A DNA stretch of 64,000 nucleotides from Polytrichum commune (Eukaryota > Streptophyta > Polytrichopsida > Polytrichales > Polytrichaceae): the NCBI GenBank assembly GCA_950295325.1, contig OX485805.1, positions 32,289,501 through 32,353,500 on the forward strand, in the 5' to 3' direction. Positions 21,877 to 32,816 of the stretch are shown piece after piece. The notes under the pieces are model-generated. The model did no database searches, was not told the DNA's origin, and saw nothing but the letters and a program-made list of their open reading frames with translations. Each line of letters opens with the position of its first letter. Position 1 is the first letter of the stretch. The position numbers and the translations under genes were made by a program.

Positions 21877-22644
21877 ATGGCGGGGGGCAAGCGGAAATCG
21901 CAAGGTCTAGGCGCCATCAGACGAAGAGAGAAATCTAAGGCGCGATGGTTGGCCCTGCAAAGAGTTAACCCTTCAACGCAAGCCTTGGAGGAATTGGCCG
22001 AAAACATTGCGCGAGGAAAAGAGTCAAACATCCCGACCCCACAAAGGTATGTTTTAATAATTGATATAGGGCAAAATAATTTAGCAACGTGCTCCAGATT
22101 ATTCAATGTGCAATTTATGTTAATTGTGCAAGCCATTAATTGGCGCACACTCCAATGTTTGTGCAGTACCACTGTTCAGGTGCAGGTTGCTGCTATTGCG
22201 GGTGAAGGGCAAACGTCCCGCCCGGGTTTCACGGTTACTGTTACCCAGGATGCTCAGACACGAACACTGCCTGATCCAGAGCCACCCATGTCGAACCGTG
22301 CACACCGTAAGTGGATTTTAGACCTTATGGAAGAACTGGATGTGGATGATGACCACGAGCATGATTCGGACTACGAATCTGATTCCAGTGGGGAGTCACC
22401 TGACCCAGTTCTTGAAGTGGAGCGACAAATCATTAAACATTTTAGTGTGCATCCCGAACTCTGCAGGCAATTTCAACACCCATCCCAAAATGTGCCTTGT
22501 ATCCTTTGTGATTGCAAGCCATTCAAATCGGTGGGGGATGTCTACATGCACGCTGTGAAGACCCACACAAAGCCCACAGCACACCGGGGATTCGCTGCTG
22601 CAATAAAATGGCTACATGGTGGCAAAGAGCCACCACGGCAGTAG
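21877..22644 (+). CDS. C2H2-finger-like nuclear protein, two exons
   Basis: Exon 1 (21877-22046) ends at AAAG|GTATGT and exon 2 starts after TTTGTGCAG at 22167. Removing the 120-nt intron keeps the frame (phase 2), giving about 215 residues. The start is very basic (GGKRKSQGLGAIRRREKSKARW), a likely nuclear signal. An acidic stretch follows (ELDVDDDHEHDSDYESDSSGE). Near the C-terminus, VPCILCDCKPFKSVGDVYMH with a His five residues later gives one C2-x13-H-x4-H zinc finger. A single finger of this kind could bind DNA or RNA or mediate protein contact. The intron also reads open in frame, so retention would give a longer protein. No specific family is assigned. It may be a transposon-borne gene, as its neighbours are decayed. 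Confidence 0.55.
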   Translation: MAGGKRKSQGLGAIRRREKSKARWLALQRVNPSTQALEELAENIARGKESNIPTPQRYVLIIDIGQNNLATCSRLFNVQFMLIVQAINWRTLQCLCSTTVQVQVAAIAGEGQTSRPGFTVTVTQDAQTRTLPDPEPPMSNRAHRKWILDLMEELDVDDDHEHDSDYESDSSGESPDPVLEVERQIIKHFSVHPELCRQFQHPSQNVPCILCDCKPFKSVGDVYMHAVKTHTKPTAHRGFAAAIKWLHGGKEPPRQ

Positions 22645-23509
22645 GATTAGGATTTTCAAAGTATTTGAATAAAAGTATTGAACTTTACAATACTCTTGAT
22701 TTCTATCTCCCTACATGGGAAATGTACACCTTGTTATACTTTAGGCGTGCCGTCTTCAATGTCCCCACGTTCCCCCAAGCAAGTAAAATGTTGATGTATG
22801 CAATAAATTTGTTCCCCTATGCACTATACACACATGTTCCACATTTTGGGACTGCCAAAAGCCCCGAAATGTTTAATATAGTGTTAGTGGTGACTTTTCA
22901 CATGGTCCCTAACATGTCTAGGGACAACTTTGTAAAAAAAAAACATTTTCAATGGCCGGTCCTTAGAAAACGAACCAGTTTCTGGGCATGTCGAATGCAC
23001 TTTGGACGGGCTCTAAAAATACCATGTGGGTTTGAGAAAAATTTCCACATAAAAAAATGAGGCACAAACATCAGTTACATTATGTCATATATGACATGTG
23101 AATATAAGCAGAATGCAATGAAACCACTACTACTCAATCTTGATTCACCTGCATACATTTATTCATCAACCACAACATTTAGAATCTTTTTAACATAATG
23201 TCAAAGATTATGATTGAAGGTAAACTTAGCAATTTAATAAGAATCAGTATATATAAACATGTTCAATTTTTTTAAAACAAAGAGCTACTTTCCCTTCAAA
23301 TAAGTGGGGCCACATTGTAAGAGACTTAAATATACCTCTTGCGGGACGGGTATTTTCAGTTTCAAACGGGTTTTAGGATGGGTTGTTTTTTCTTTAACCT
23401 TTCCATGGAGGGGTTGGTTTAGAAATTACAGGTTTTAGGCCGGATTGCAATGTTTTTGGCCTTTCAATTCGACGGCGGCCCAATTTGAAATGGAGATGCC
23501 GTGGTACCC
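22645..23509. other. AT-rich intergenic DNA
   Basis: A 182-residue ORF (22512-23060) overlaps the end of the C2H2-like gene in another frame and looks like low-complexity noncoding DNA. A phrase near 22953-22985 (GGTCCTTAGAAAACGAACC) recurs near 27830, marking an old repeat. Confidence 0.4.
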
Positions 23510-24563
23510 ATGTGGAGTTCGTCGCCTAATGAGCGTCCTTTGAACATGTACGCGGTCACATTCATCATCACGCACGTCCCTGTCCGATTGCTACTCCTGC
23601 ACTGTGGTCAACCGAATTCCTTCGTGCCGCGGCTGAACCATGGTGACGAGAAACAGCGCACTTGCCACCCCCAAATTTATGGCCAGAGTTGCGGCGGATC
23701 GGATGTCAGTGAGAGTTGTCGGCAAATTCCTCATTCGCAAGACACGTTGGTGAGAGTTTAGCGCCCTCGTGTGCAGGAATCGGGTGACCCAACCATGCCA
23801 GGCGGACTCAACGTCGATGCTACCGCGGAAAACACCGGCACACCTCCAATTAGTTGGAATGAGGAGGCGTTGCACCCTGAGTTGTTCCCAGTGACTGGGG
23901 ATGTCCTCATCACCCTTGACGGCGCGAATGTGGCGACCATTGCATACTGGAGCTCGGCCTGCGAACTGCCGCGCAGTGACTTGAATCTACTGGGCGCATG
24001 GGTAATCAAGTTGTGCGACATACACACTAGGCCCCCTCCCGGTGTGCAGTTCCCGGTGGGTTTTCCAGAATGTTTCCGCTGCCTCTGGGTAATCACGTGG
24101 AAATTCGCAGAAGGGGTATGGGGATTGCAAGGGTGCACGGATCTCTGCATTCCGAGGCTGGTATCCCTACCGGAAGATCCTGGATTGGGGCGCTTGGCAG
24201 ACCGCACGTCACCGTCATCACACAACCTATTTGTGAACTTGTTCACGAATAACATGCGAGTGTCAACTCCGATGTTGCAAGTGGAGTGGTGGGTGCCAGT
24301 CTTTGATCGTTTACCAATCCCCAATTCATGGGTGCTCGGGATTTGGGACTGCCCTACCGGGGATATGGCCCTCACTCGCACCCTATCCAGTTGGTATGGC
24401 GGTCGAGGAAGTCCCTGGCATCAAGGTGGCGTTAGCGCCACATGCATTATCCCGAGAACGCCTTCTGCTGGGGAAAACAATTGTGAGGACCTTCGACCCT
24501 CCCAGGCACACATGGAGTAGCACAGATGCACCACCGTCTACAGGGTCCTCCCTGGAGAATTGA
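23510..24563 (+). pseudogene. Unrecognised ORF broken by TAG and an apparent frameshift
   Basis: One frame is open from ATG 23510 to 24520 except for a single TAG at 23759-23761. A 27-nt stretch (23750-23776) that begins GTGAG and ends TGTGCAG spans this stop and would keep the frame if removed, but it is shorter than a normal plant intron. The protein (residues MQESGDPTMPGG onward) is Trp- and Pro-rich, for example QVEWWVPVFDRLPIPNSW, with no family recognised. Near 24390 the more protein-like reading switches to another frame (EEVPGIKVALAPHALSRERLLLG, shortened) that ends at 24563, which suggests an indel. It lies between the C2H2-like and F-box-like ORFs, all on the plus strand. Confidence 0.4.
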
Positions 24564-25717
24564 GCCGGGCACGAGCGACACTACAACCGGCGCCAGCGGA
24601 ATCGTGGGCTGCAACGCAGGCTTAACAGTGGATGGCCACTGACCCTGGTGCTTCGTTAGGCTCAATGTGTATATAGATTCGTTAGGGTCAATTCATTTAG
24701 GTTTCGTGTAATCCTCCATTTGGCGGTGCTCACTATGCAATGCACAAGGTCATCGAGTATGTGATGCGCGCATATACTCATTGATGGGTGTTACTCACAG
24801 GATTCTGTCTTGAGACTGTTACTGGCTCTTGTTGGACACGGAAGTGTCGAGTGTAGAGCAGGACTATGCCAGATATGGAGGACAATCTACTCATCAGTAG
24901 TGGAGTCGAGCCTGTATCGGACCCATCGACTCCTACATCCCATATGCGCTCGGGAAGGCAAGGTGGGATGGGTGGATTCTGGTAGCCAGAACTTAGTGGT
25001 GACTTTCAGGGTTGACGCATGCAGGACTACCATGTAGGTGAAGCTTGCTTTACAAAACACAATTGCAGGACACATTTCATGTTTGTTGTTGAAAATACAA
25101 AGTGTTGGCAATTTGCAAAGCCATTCCCATACAATTGAGGTGACCATACGATTATAATTTTAAAGCATGACCTGCATCAACCCTCCACCGCAACATACGA
25201 TATGTCTCTGGCCCACGAGAGCAGTGCAACAGTGCCGGAATTTTCGTGTGCGCTCATTGTGCAACTACATACTTCTTGCCCTCATTGATTTTGTAATACA
25301 GATTGTGTTGCATGTCCATGTCGTGACATCCATCAAGTAGTAGCACAATCATTCTAGCCGTCAATTTCCCCATACATATTATGCACATTACTGCAGGATT
25401 CAAGTACATGTTTCTTTCACAATGTAGTTTCATTTGTTGGGAAGTTGATAATCCGGATTCGAACGCATATGGTGTTGCTCCTAGCTCGAGGGGCGAGTTG
25501 CTCCCTCCCTTGTGGTCTACGTAAGTGTTGGCCCTCGACAGGCGGGTTGTAGGTGTCTAGTCCCTTGCATCTAGTGCATATAAGGGTTGCTCGTCCAAGT
25601 CAGTTTTATTGTGATGAGATTTGCTTTGCTAGGAGTTGCTTTGCTTTGCCAGGAGTTACAGGGATTACAGGGATTTGTGGTTTTTGGTAACCTGAACTTA
25701 ATCCTTCACCCGCTGCA
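24564..25717. other. Intergenic, one possible small first exon
   Basis: From ATG 24866 a short frame reads MPDMEDNLLISSGVEPVSDP and goes on Ser/Thr-rich to a possible donor CTG|GTAGCC near 24981. It could be a first exon of the F-box-like gene, but the joining cannot be proven. The remainder shows no gene. Confidence 0.25.
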
Positions 25718-26233
25718 ATGGAGAGGACAAACTGCTATGGGGAAACTATTCTGAATGATGCCCTCCTTGCATATATCTTTGAATTCTGTAGTGTTGATGC
25801 ATGCCCTTGGGTCCGTTTTGAGCGTCGTTCGGTGGACCGCGGCGCTTTGCTGAAGTTGCTCCTGACAGTGGGGAGTGTCTTAAAGAAGACACGAGAAAAT
25901 GTTGCCCACATGGTGCAACACGCTGCACTGCGGTTGGCGTCGTATGATATGGAGCGCATCGCAGCTGCAGGGATGATATCTTCTTGTGAGAAGGTGTCAT
26001 ATGCGTTGCAGGAGTTCGACATGAATATGGAGCTGTTCACAAAGGACTGGAAGTTTGAATGTCAACTCCCTGAAAACTTGCGAACACGCTCGCTCCATGA
26101 GCTGCGCGCAGAAGAGCTGCATCGTCTCCGAGCACTTTTTCGAGGAGGATGGACAAGGGAGATTATAGCGTGTAGAGGAGACGGGCAATCCAATTGGGCC
26201 AATGTGTGGGCGACACCAGCACACCGCACTTGA
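25718..26233 (+). CDS. F-box-like protein, 171 aa
   Basis: The ORF starts MERTNCYGE. Residues about 11-70 (LNDALLAYIFEFC, then LLKLLLTVGSVLKKTRENV) have the helix spacing of an F-box-like domain and resemble the ORF at 11871-12170 in the LL-T-V-KKT pattern. A helical middle and a basic end (LRALFRGGWTREI) follow. F-box proteins recruit substrates to SCF ubiquitin ligases, but the N-terminal Leu-Pro is replaced here and the match is weak. The ORF stops just before GAG|GTAATAG, a possible donor, and an exon-like ORF follows at 26288. The reading could therefore be incomplete or the gene damaged. Confidence 0.35.
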   Translation: MERTNCYGETILNDALLAYIFEFCSVDACPWVRFERRSVDRGALLKLLLTVGSVLKKTRENVAHMVQHAALRLASYDMERIAAAGMISSCEKVSYALQEFDMNMELFTKDWKFECQLPENLRTRSLHELRAEELHRLRALFRGGWTREIIACRGDGQSNWANVWATPAHRT

Positions 26234-26287
26234 GGTAATAGAAGCCCAAACCTTGAATTTTCCGCATATTGAACGTGTTTTTGCAGT

Positions 26288-26458
26288 ATGGATTCAACAT
26301 ATTACACTTGGATGAATGCCACTGATATGAATTGGTTGTTGGTGTTTTGGAGCATGTTACAAGACATATTCTGCAAAGTTGAGCTTCAAAGTGATCTGCA
26401 CCAGTACCCACAGGATGGAGATGTATGGAATGACCTCCCTCGACAAATGCCAAGGTAG
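26288..26458 (+). CDS. Exon-like 56-aa ORF, possibly 3' exon of the preceding gene
   Basis: It begins directly after GTTTTTGCAG (26277-26286) and reads MDSTYYTWMNATDMNWLLVF and on to PRQMPR, with five Trp residues. The good acceptor argues for a true exon. The joining phase with the ORF that ends at 26233 is unresolved, because that ORF reaches a TGA before a usable donor. No domain is recognised. Confidence 0.3.
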   Translation: MDSTYYTWMNATDMNWLLVFWSMLQDIFCKVELQSDLHQYPQDGDVWNDLPRQMPR

Positions 26459-28034
26459 ATAGAGATGTAGGCAAAGATCACTGAAATGTGAACTGTACTC
26501 AATGTGAAATGTGAACTTGATTATTCTTTCATCAATAATAAAAGGCCTTTGCCTTTGTGGAGGAAAATCAACTTCCTTACAATCCATTGAAAATACTACA
26601 TATTATTTGAATACCTCTCAAATCGTCACCTGTGAGGAAAACTTGCAGCCAGTATTCAATCTCGACTCTTGTCAGTTTCAAGATTTTATCACATGATGCA
26701 TTTAGTCGACTAATGGGGCATTTTCAAGTAGGTTTTAGTTAAGTAGCTTTCACACATGTTCACGTGTGTTAAGTAGTTTTCACACATGTTCACGTTTTAG
26801 TTAAGTAGGTTTAAGTAGTTTTTGTTCCATCCCCAAGTGCCTTACTACTCACCTACCTTACCATCGGTTTTTGTTAATGAAGCTCCGCGTGCCCTAATAG
26901 CTAAGACTAAGAAGCAACCAATCACATGGGTGGGAGGCGACACTTTTAAAGTTCCTATAATCCTGGCTGCATGTTTAGGTACCGATGGGAGGGTCGGTGG
27001 TTGTGGCTTAAAACCTCCACTTTTAAGCCATGCCACATCATTTGCCACCTAGGCTAGGCACTAAAAAGAGCCGTATGTGTGAACCCTAGATAACTAAAAC
27101 CCCTTTTAGACTAAACTTCTAACTAATGTCAGGTGGGAATGCCCCATAAGTCACCCAAGTCAAGTGTACCTTAACTAGCGGTAGCTAGTGCCGGACATTG
27201 GCACCACCCGGCATGATTTATTTTGATGCAATTCCCATTCAACACTTAGACACTAATTTTGTAAACAAATAATTATAACCTGTAGGCTCATGAGCGCCCA
27301 CTGCAAAGAATCTAAATTTGGACACAGTGCATGAAAATTAGTTCTAAGGGAATAAAAACAAATGGTAGGCAACCTATTGACGACACATATTAGGTGCATG
27401 CAATGATGACACTTAGAAAGAAAAACAAAAAAAAAAAAAACCTTTTGAGAGTGTTTGCGTGAAAGAAAGACCGCTCGTCTGTAGTTGAGGTTAACCGCCT
27501 ACTCTGTAAAACTACACGTGTACTGCCTTCCTTTTGAAAGGGGGCTCTGCTAAACTATGGCTTAACTAATCTATATAGGGGAGAGGGAGTTTGTAGTGGG
27601 TACCTTGTAGTGATGTAACTTATAGGTTAGGTTCAATGGTTGGGAAGCTGTTAATCCGGTTCGAACCCGTATGGCTTCAACATATATATATGTACATGTT
27701 AATATGTAATTTGTAGGAAGATAACCCATCCACCGTTTCTTGAGACATCTTGAGAATTGCCTTCTATCCTATCCAAGAGTTCGTGACTACAGGGTTCTGT
27801 TAGGTGGTTATTTGAAAAAAATTAGTGGACGGTCCTTAGAAAATGAACCGGTTTGCTAGCTTGGTCCACCCATCCTAATAAGACAAGCTATAAAGTCGAT
27901 TTTTATAGCTCAACATCATTCTGTGTGGATGATACTTTAAGCACAAAGAAAAGTTGGGTGAGTTTGCATAAATTTTCATAAACTCAAGGTTTGGGACCAC
28001 TCACCTTCACACCATGGTATATGTACACCTTCAT
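26459..28034. other. Intergenic with repeats
   Basis: 26727-26822 holds a short tandem repeat of TTAAGTAG plus TTTCACACATGTTCACG. About 26890-27155 is a diverged relative of the MITE at 12784-13073. A poly-A run is near 27425-27440. GGTTGGGAAGCTG..TTCGAACCCG near 27638 recurs near 25439. No gene is supported. Confidence 0.5.
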
Positions 28035-28590
28035 ATAGAATCTCCGACCGTGTTGACTATTATATGTAGAATAATTAGGTGATTTGAAGACAAGTCCAAT
28101 ATATTGTAAACACATATCTTAATCACACCCACTATCATTTATCACATGAGAATGATGGAGCAGGTTCCATGGCCTCTCAAATGTGCAGTGAGACTAGGAC
28201 CACATCACAATCACCATTGCGAAGACCATTGTTTTCATGGATTGGAGTAGAAGTATGCGGGCCTATTGCATGCAGGTCCAAATCCACATATAATTTTAGC
28301 CATTGCATGGAGCCGACAATACTGATTCTTACTTTGTAGACACCACACCAAACCACGTGCTACTCAAATATAGGCATCTAATAAGTAGTGGAGGTAGTGT
28401 GGAGGTTGGAAAAAAGAACATTCTATATCGGTTCATGGAGGGCCAAACTCATTTTAGCACCTCTTGGCATGACAAAATGAGTTTGACCCTCCATGAACCA
28501 AATATATAATGTGCTTTTTTCAAACCTGCACACCACCTCCACGGATGCACCAAAAACTTACCAAACATGGAAGGTTTTGTAAGCAAAACA
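28035..28590. repeat. Dispersed repeat with central foldback, copy 2
   Basis: Same orientation as 16539-17092, with the hairpin at 28390-28540. Both copies stop at GTAAGCAAAACA, where their flanks diverge. Confidence 0.85.
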
Positions 28591-29162
28591 TAGATAAAAT
28601 TCTAGAAAAATTAGGGCCGGTTTACACTGTGGACCATGAATTATTGTTGGCAGCCTTCGGCCCCTCACTAGGTCTAAACTTAATATGGACCCAGACAATC
28701 AACCATGCACCAAAAAGTGAAGGTGTTGGTTTTTTGATTACATGCTCAGAGAGGGCAATATTGAAGTAAATTGAAGTTTGGCCATTCTCTTGTCTTCTCT
28801 TGGGCTTCACTTGTCTTCACTTCTTGTGAAAGTCAATCGAAGATGTGGCTTGCAAATCTTCTCACAATAATTGTTACAAAAAATGATCAATTTAAATTGT
28901 ACATGTTCATCGTAGTTTACTTGTGACATGTACCTTGTGTTGTCACTACACTAGTAAATATGATATTTAGTATTTGATTAAATATAATATTGATACCACC
29001 CTGCCTAGCTCAAAACTAAGTTTATTTCTTTGATAAGTAGTGATAGAAGATTTTCCATTGCAACTCTTTTGATTGGAGTTGGTAGAATTAACATTATTAA
29101 GTAAAGAACGAAACATATAAATTCATGACTAAAAGTTGTGTACCTTTCTTCAGGCTATATTC

Positions 29163-29213
<51 letters not shown>

Positions 29214-31388
29214 GTTTTTACAAACCTTTATTGGTTTTTAAAAAAAAACGTTAATAACAAAATAAAGATCTGTCCATATTCAGTTTCACGGGACGGGGAT
29301 CTGTGTGTAGGCAGGCTAAAGATAGGACTAAGTTATGCAAGGGACCATAGTCTTCAAAAAGAAGCCGAACGACGGTTACTAAGGGGAGTAATCATGAATT
29401 GAGTAGGGGCAAAACAACCCTGATGTGAAAGAGGTCACTTCGTAGTTGGAGAGACGTGTGGGCCGTGAGCCACCAGAGGTCGATTTCGACTGCAGCCATA
29501 GCCAAGAATTACAGCCAGAGTCCACCAGTGCAGACAGTGTAGCTATGCAAAAGAGAGAGAAGAGAGGAGCAGCGAATTTGGACACGGGCGCCGGTCGAAG
29601 AGCATATTGTTGTTTGTGAGATCAGGAAGTAGACCATAGCCATTGTGAGTAGGAAACTGTGTGCGAGAGGACAATTGGGAGGAGCTTCCTCGATACCAGA
29701 AGCAACGGAAGATATTGGAGGATCAGCAAAGAAGAAGAATAGCGGGAGAACCAGTGAAGAGTGTAATTGTGTGTAAGACATTCTCCTCTGCCAATTCCTT
29801 TGGGTGATCATAGAGTTCCATGGCCTTAGGGGTGAGAGGGAGAGTTTGAGCTGATCAAAGGAGAAATCTGAGAGATATAGACAGGAGGCACCAGAGAATT
29901 GAGTCATCAGGATAGAGACATAGGAAGAGAATGAGCGATCTTTGAAGGAAGAGAGAAAATGAGTACAAAAACAACGGCAAACTCATGAAGACCTGAAGAA
30001 TTCCTCAAATTGCTCATCTGAAGAGCCCCCTTCTCTATTCGCTGTCTCATAGGAATCTTGCTGGTTGGTCTCCTCGATGTTCGATTCCAAAAATCGATAG
30101 TAACCTACGCAAGAGAGAAGGGTGGAAAAGAGTGAAGGAGCTAAGTATTGATGCGACTCATTGTTGAACAATGCGAAGTAGTCCGATTTATTAGAGGCTC
30201 AGTTTGTGGGACCTTGGACATTCTGGTCAGTCAATGCAGGCCAAGGAGACCTATTGAGAAAGACCACCTGTCTGCTTGAGGTATAACAAGAGGTTCTGTA
30301 ATGTCTTTTCTGTGGTAGAGGGTGCTAAACTCAACATCCCACCCAAACCCAATACCCCTCAAATATAGCACAGTAAGTACATGTTGATCTTGAGATGCTC
30401 CACCTTAACATCAACCTCCCAAGATGCTGTGGGTTATCTGCCAATAAAAGTTTCCACATTTGTGACTATGCCAATTGGAAATCTATTAACGCATACTTTG
30501 GTGCATTGGAATCCCCTTTCTATTGCGGCGAGACCACATTTAGATTATTGCAATCTGATAGTACTATATACACTTAACACTCGAAGTATTGAACTTATCA
30601 GAGTCTACCTTAGTTCTCACATGGAAACAGGGGTTGTTGGCAGACGCAGGAAATGCCAGCGAGCAGGAATGGGGCAAAGAGACTGAGCATGCAATTCCAC
30701 TTGGACTTGTATTGACCTGGATTTGATGGACCTTATAAGCTGTGTCCTCACATTGTGATGGCGGGTTGCATCACTGGGAATAAAGCGAAAGGTCTGTTTA
30801 CAAGGAGCTTGGTAAGTACATCCCTATGTTTCCCTTTCCACCAGAGTGTGCATTTTTTAGGTGCACCTTACTGAATAAGCCAATGAAAGTAGCACTTAAA
30901 AGTTCAGTGTCCTATGAAAAATCTCCCAGTGTGCCATCTGTAATGTAGTGGAATGTGATAGATCACTCTCAGTTGTATGTATTCTTTATGTTTGTTGGCT
31001 AGAACACTGATGCCATAAAGCATTCGTATCCATTGGGAAATTTCGGTCATGTATGTGTGTAGTGATTTCAGGAGAGGGAGAGATTATTTACAAAACAATG
31101 TCAACAAATAATGTCATCATGTATGGGCCAACGTCTTGACATAGTCATTTGTTTGAAGTAGGTGTAATACTACCAAGAGCCATGTGTGAGAGGATGATCA
31201 AAATGTACCGTGAGTGGGTTGGGTTGTGATGTTGTCCATAGTCGAGTGAACTGACCTCAGATGTATAACCGTGACTGCAGGGGATAAGTTAGTTTTACAG
31301 CCTTTAAATCCACGCTCTAGGGAGTGTTACGGAACGTGACGGGCTAAGCAGGTTGAACATAGTCAAAACCTAGTAGGAATCACCTTAG
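28591..31388. other. Upstream region of the gag-like ORFs, no gene recognised
   Basis: An AT/GT microsatellite lies at 29162-29213. Single CCATAGTC motifs occur near 29344 and 31237. A CCTTATAAG about 45 bp before GGGAATAAAG (30730-30785) could be a decayed version of the promoter module. If the ORFs at 31389-34014 belong to an LTR element, its 5' LTR should be here, but I could not match it to the sequence after 34024. Confidence 0.35.
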
Positions 31389-32816
31389 ATGGCAGCCACC
31401 GTCCCAGTTCAGGCGCTTGCACTCGTAGACATTCCCAGAAGACTTCAACAAGTGATGGCAAAAAATCGAGGCAACTTGGAGAAAGCTGGGATATGGGAAT
31501 TCGTGTTGTGGGTTTGTGATGTGGAGAAAGTAGTGCACGAAGACAAAGTTACCAATTTTGTCCATACATATCAACTCAAGACTAAAACGGCACTAGTAGG
31601 TGCAGCAACAGTGGATTTCTCCACTACCAAGATATCTGCAGCTTTCAGCTTACCCAACCGAGGTTTTGCCGTGGACGCTTTACCGGAGATGAAGAAACAA
31701 GAGGCAGAAGAAATCTTTGAGTACAAATTCCGGTGGGGGAAAGACATGAGGTGGGGGATTGGATTGGCGAGACACCACTGGAAAATGTGGTTCGACTTTG
31801 TCAATAATTATCTTCTGTTCCGACCAGACGAGGCGAAAATGGACCATAAATATGTGCTCGCAGCCATCCGAACTTGGGAAGGAGTAGAAGTCAATTGGGC
31901 CTTAATAGTACAACAACGAATGAACGAGGAGATACAGGTTCGAAAGGCTCAAAGTCCACCGAAATTGTACCTCTATTCAGCATTCTATATTTCATGCTTG
32001 TGCGACCCTAAGGTACAGCAAGGGGACCAGACACCACCAAGAGCCTCATCTACTCCTACCCCCGTGTCCCCTGCCTCACAAACCTCGGAAGAAAATGAAG
32101 CACTTCGAGCAATGACAGTTCGGAAGGTCACCGAGCTACAGAGACAGGTGGGCACTCTACAAGGTAAAGTGGATTTCGCTCGAGAGAAAAATGCAGAGTT
32201 GTTGCATCAAGTTAACCAGTTGCTGCAATCAAAGTTGGTTGACCAACGTCAAATTACCGAATTACAGGTGCAGAATGCCGACCTCAAGCTTCAGTTGACC
32301 GAGCTGAGGCAAGACCATAGTCGTATGCACGCGGAGGGAATGGCGAGGAGTCCATTAAAGCCGACCATGGTCGAAAAATCATGTAACACCATGGACTCTA
32401 ACCCCCCAGGTCCCTCAACGGCGACCACCCCCCTTCCCATTGCTGAAACTTCAGTGCCAAACAAGGCTTTATCAGTTGATGTTTGTACCAGGCTTTGGGA
32501 TATAGAAAGTCGGATTGCTCTTAATTTTAACCTCCATCAGCTTTATGAGATTCAACGAGACTTGATGTTGACCATGGTCGGGTTGGAGCTACGAGAGGTC
32601 ATCGATAGGGAAAAGTTCAAAGGGCTATGGGAATTTTGTTCCAAGTTTAAGGTAGAAAACTTGCTGGTAGAAATCCTAGCCCGCAAGCACCTGAAGTTGT
32701 CAGATCCTTTTCATGCTTTTGTCGTTATGGGCGACATTGGGGGTAGAATTTTCCTATACTATACGGGTTGTGAGGAAAAGCTTCTTCAACGTTGGGGGGT
32801 TAAGAAGACAGATTGA
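31389..32816 (+). CDS. Gag-like ORF of a CCATAGTC LTR element, part 1
   Basis: A 475-residue ORF. Residues about 30-200 form a globular region (VDFSTTKISAAFSLPN, WKMWFDFVNNYLLFRPDEAK) of the general type seen in plant retroelement-associated proteins. I cannot name the family. A Pro/Ser/Thr linker (about 213-235) and a long coiled coil (about 235-315, for example ELQRQVGTLQGKV) follow, and then a second helical region. The ORF ends by running out of frame at the six-G run 32794-32799, and the continuation is in the frame of the next ORF, which overlaps by 104 nt. One base less in the G run would restore one reading. This could be a mutation, a sequencing error or programmed frameshifting. There is no protease, RT or integrase nearby, so the element would be non-autonomous. 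Confidence 0.6.
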   Translation: MAATVPVQALALVDIPRRLQQVMAKNRGNLEKAGIWEFVLWVCDVEKVVHEDKVTNFVHTYQLKTKTALVGAATVDFSTTKISAAFSLPNRGFAVDALPEMKKQEAEEIFEYKFRWGKDMRWGIGLARHHWKMWFDFVNNYLLFRPDEAKMDHKYVLAAIRTWEGVEVNWALIVQQRMNEEIQVRKAQSPPKLYLYSAFYISCLCDPKVQQGDQTPPRASSTPTPVSPASQTSEENEALRAMTVRKVTELQRQVGTLQGKVDFAREKNAELLHQVNQLLQSKLVDQRQITELQVQNADLKLQLTELRQDHSRMHAEGMARSPLKPTMVEKSCNTMDSNPPGPSTATTPLPIAETSVPNKALSVDVCTRLWDIESRIALNFNLHQLYEIQRDLMLTMVGLELREVIDREKFKGLWEFCSKFKVENLLVEILARKHLKLSDPFHAFVVMGDIGGRIFLYYTGCEEKLLQRWGVKKTD

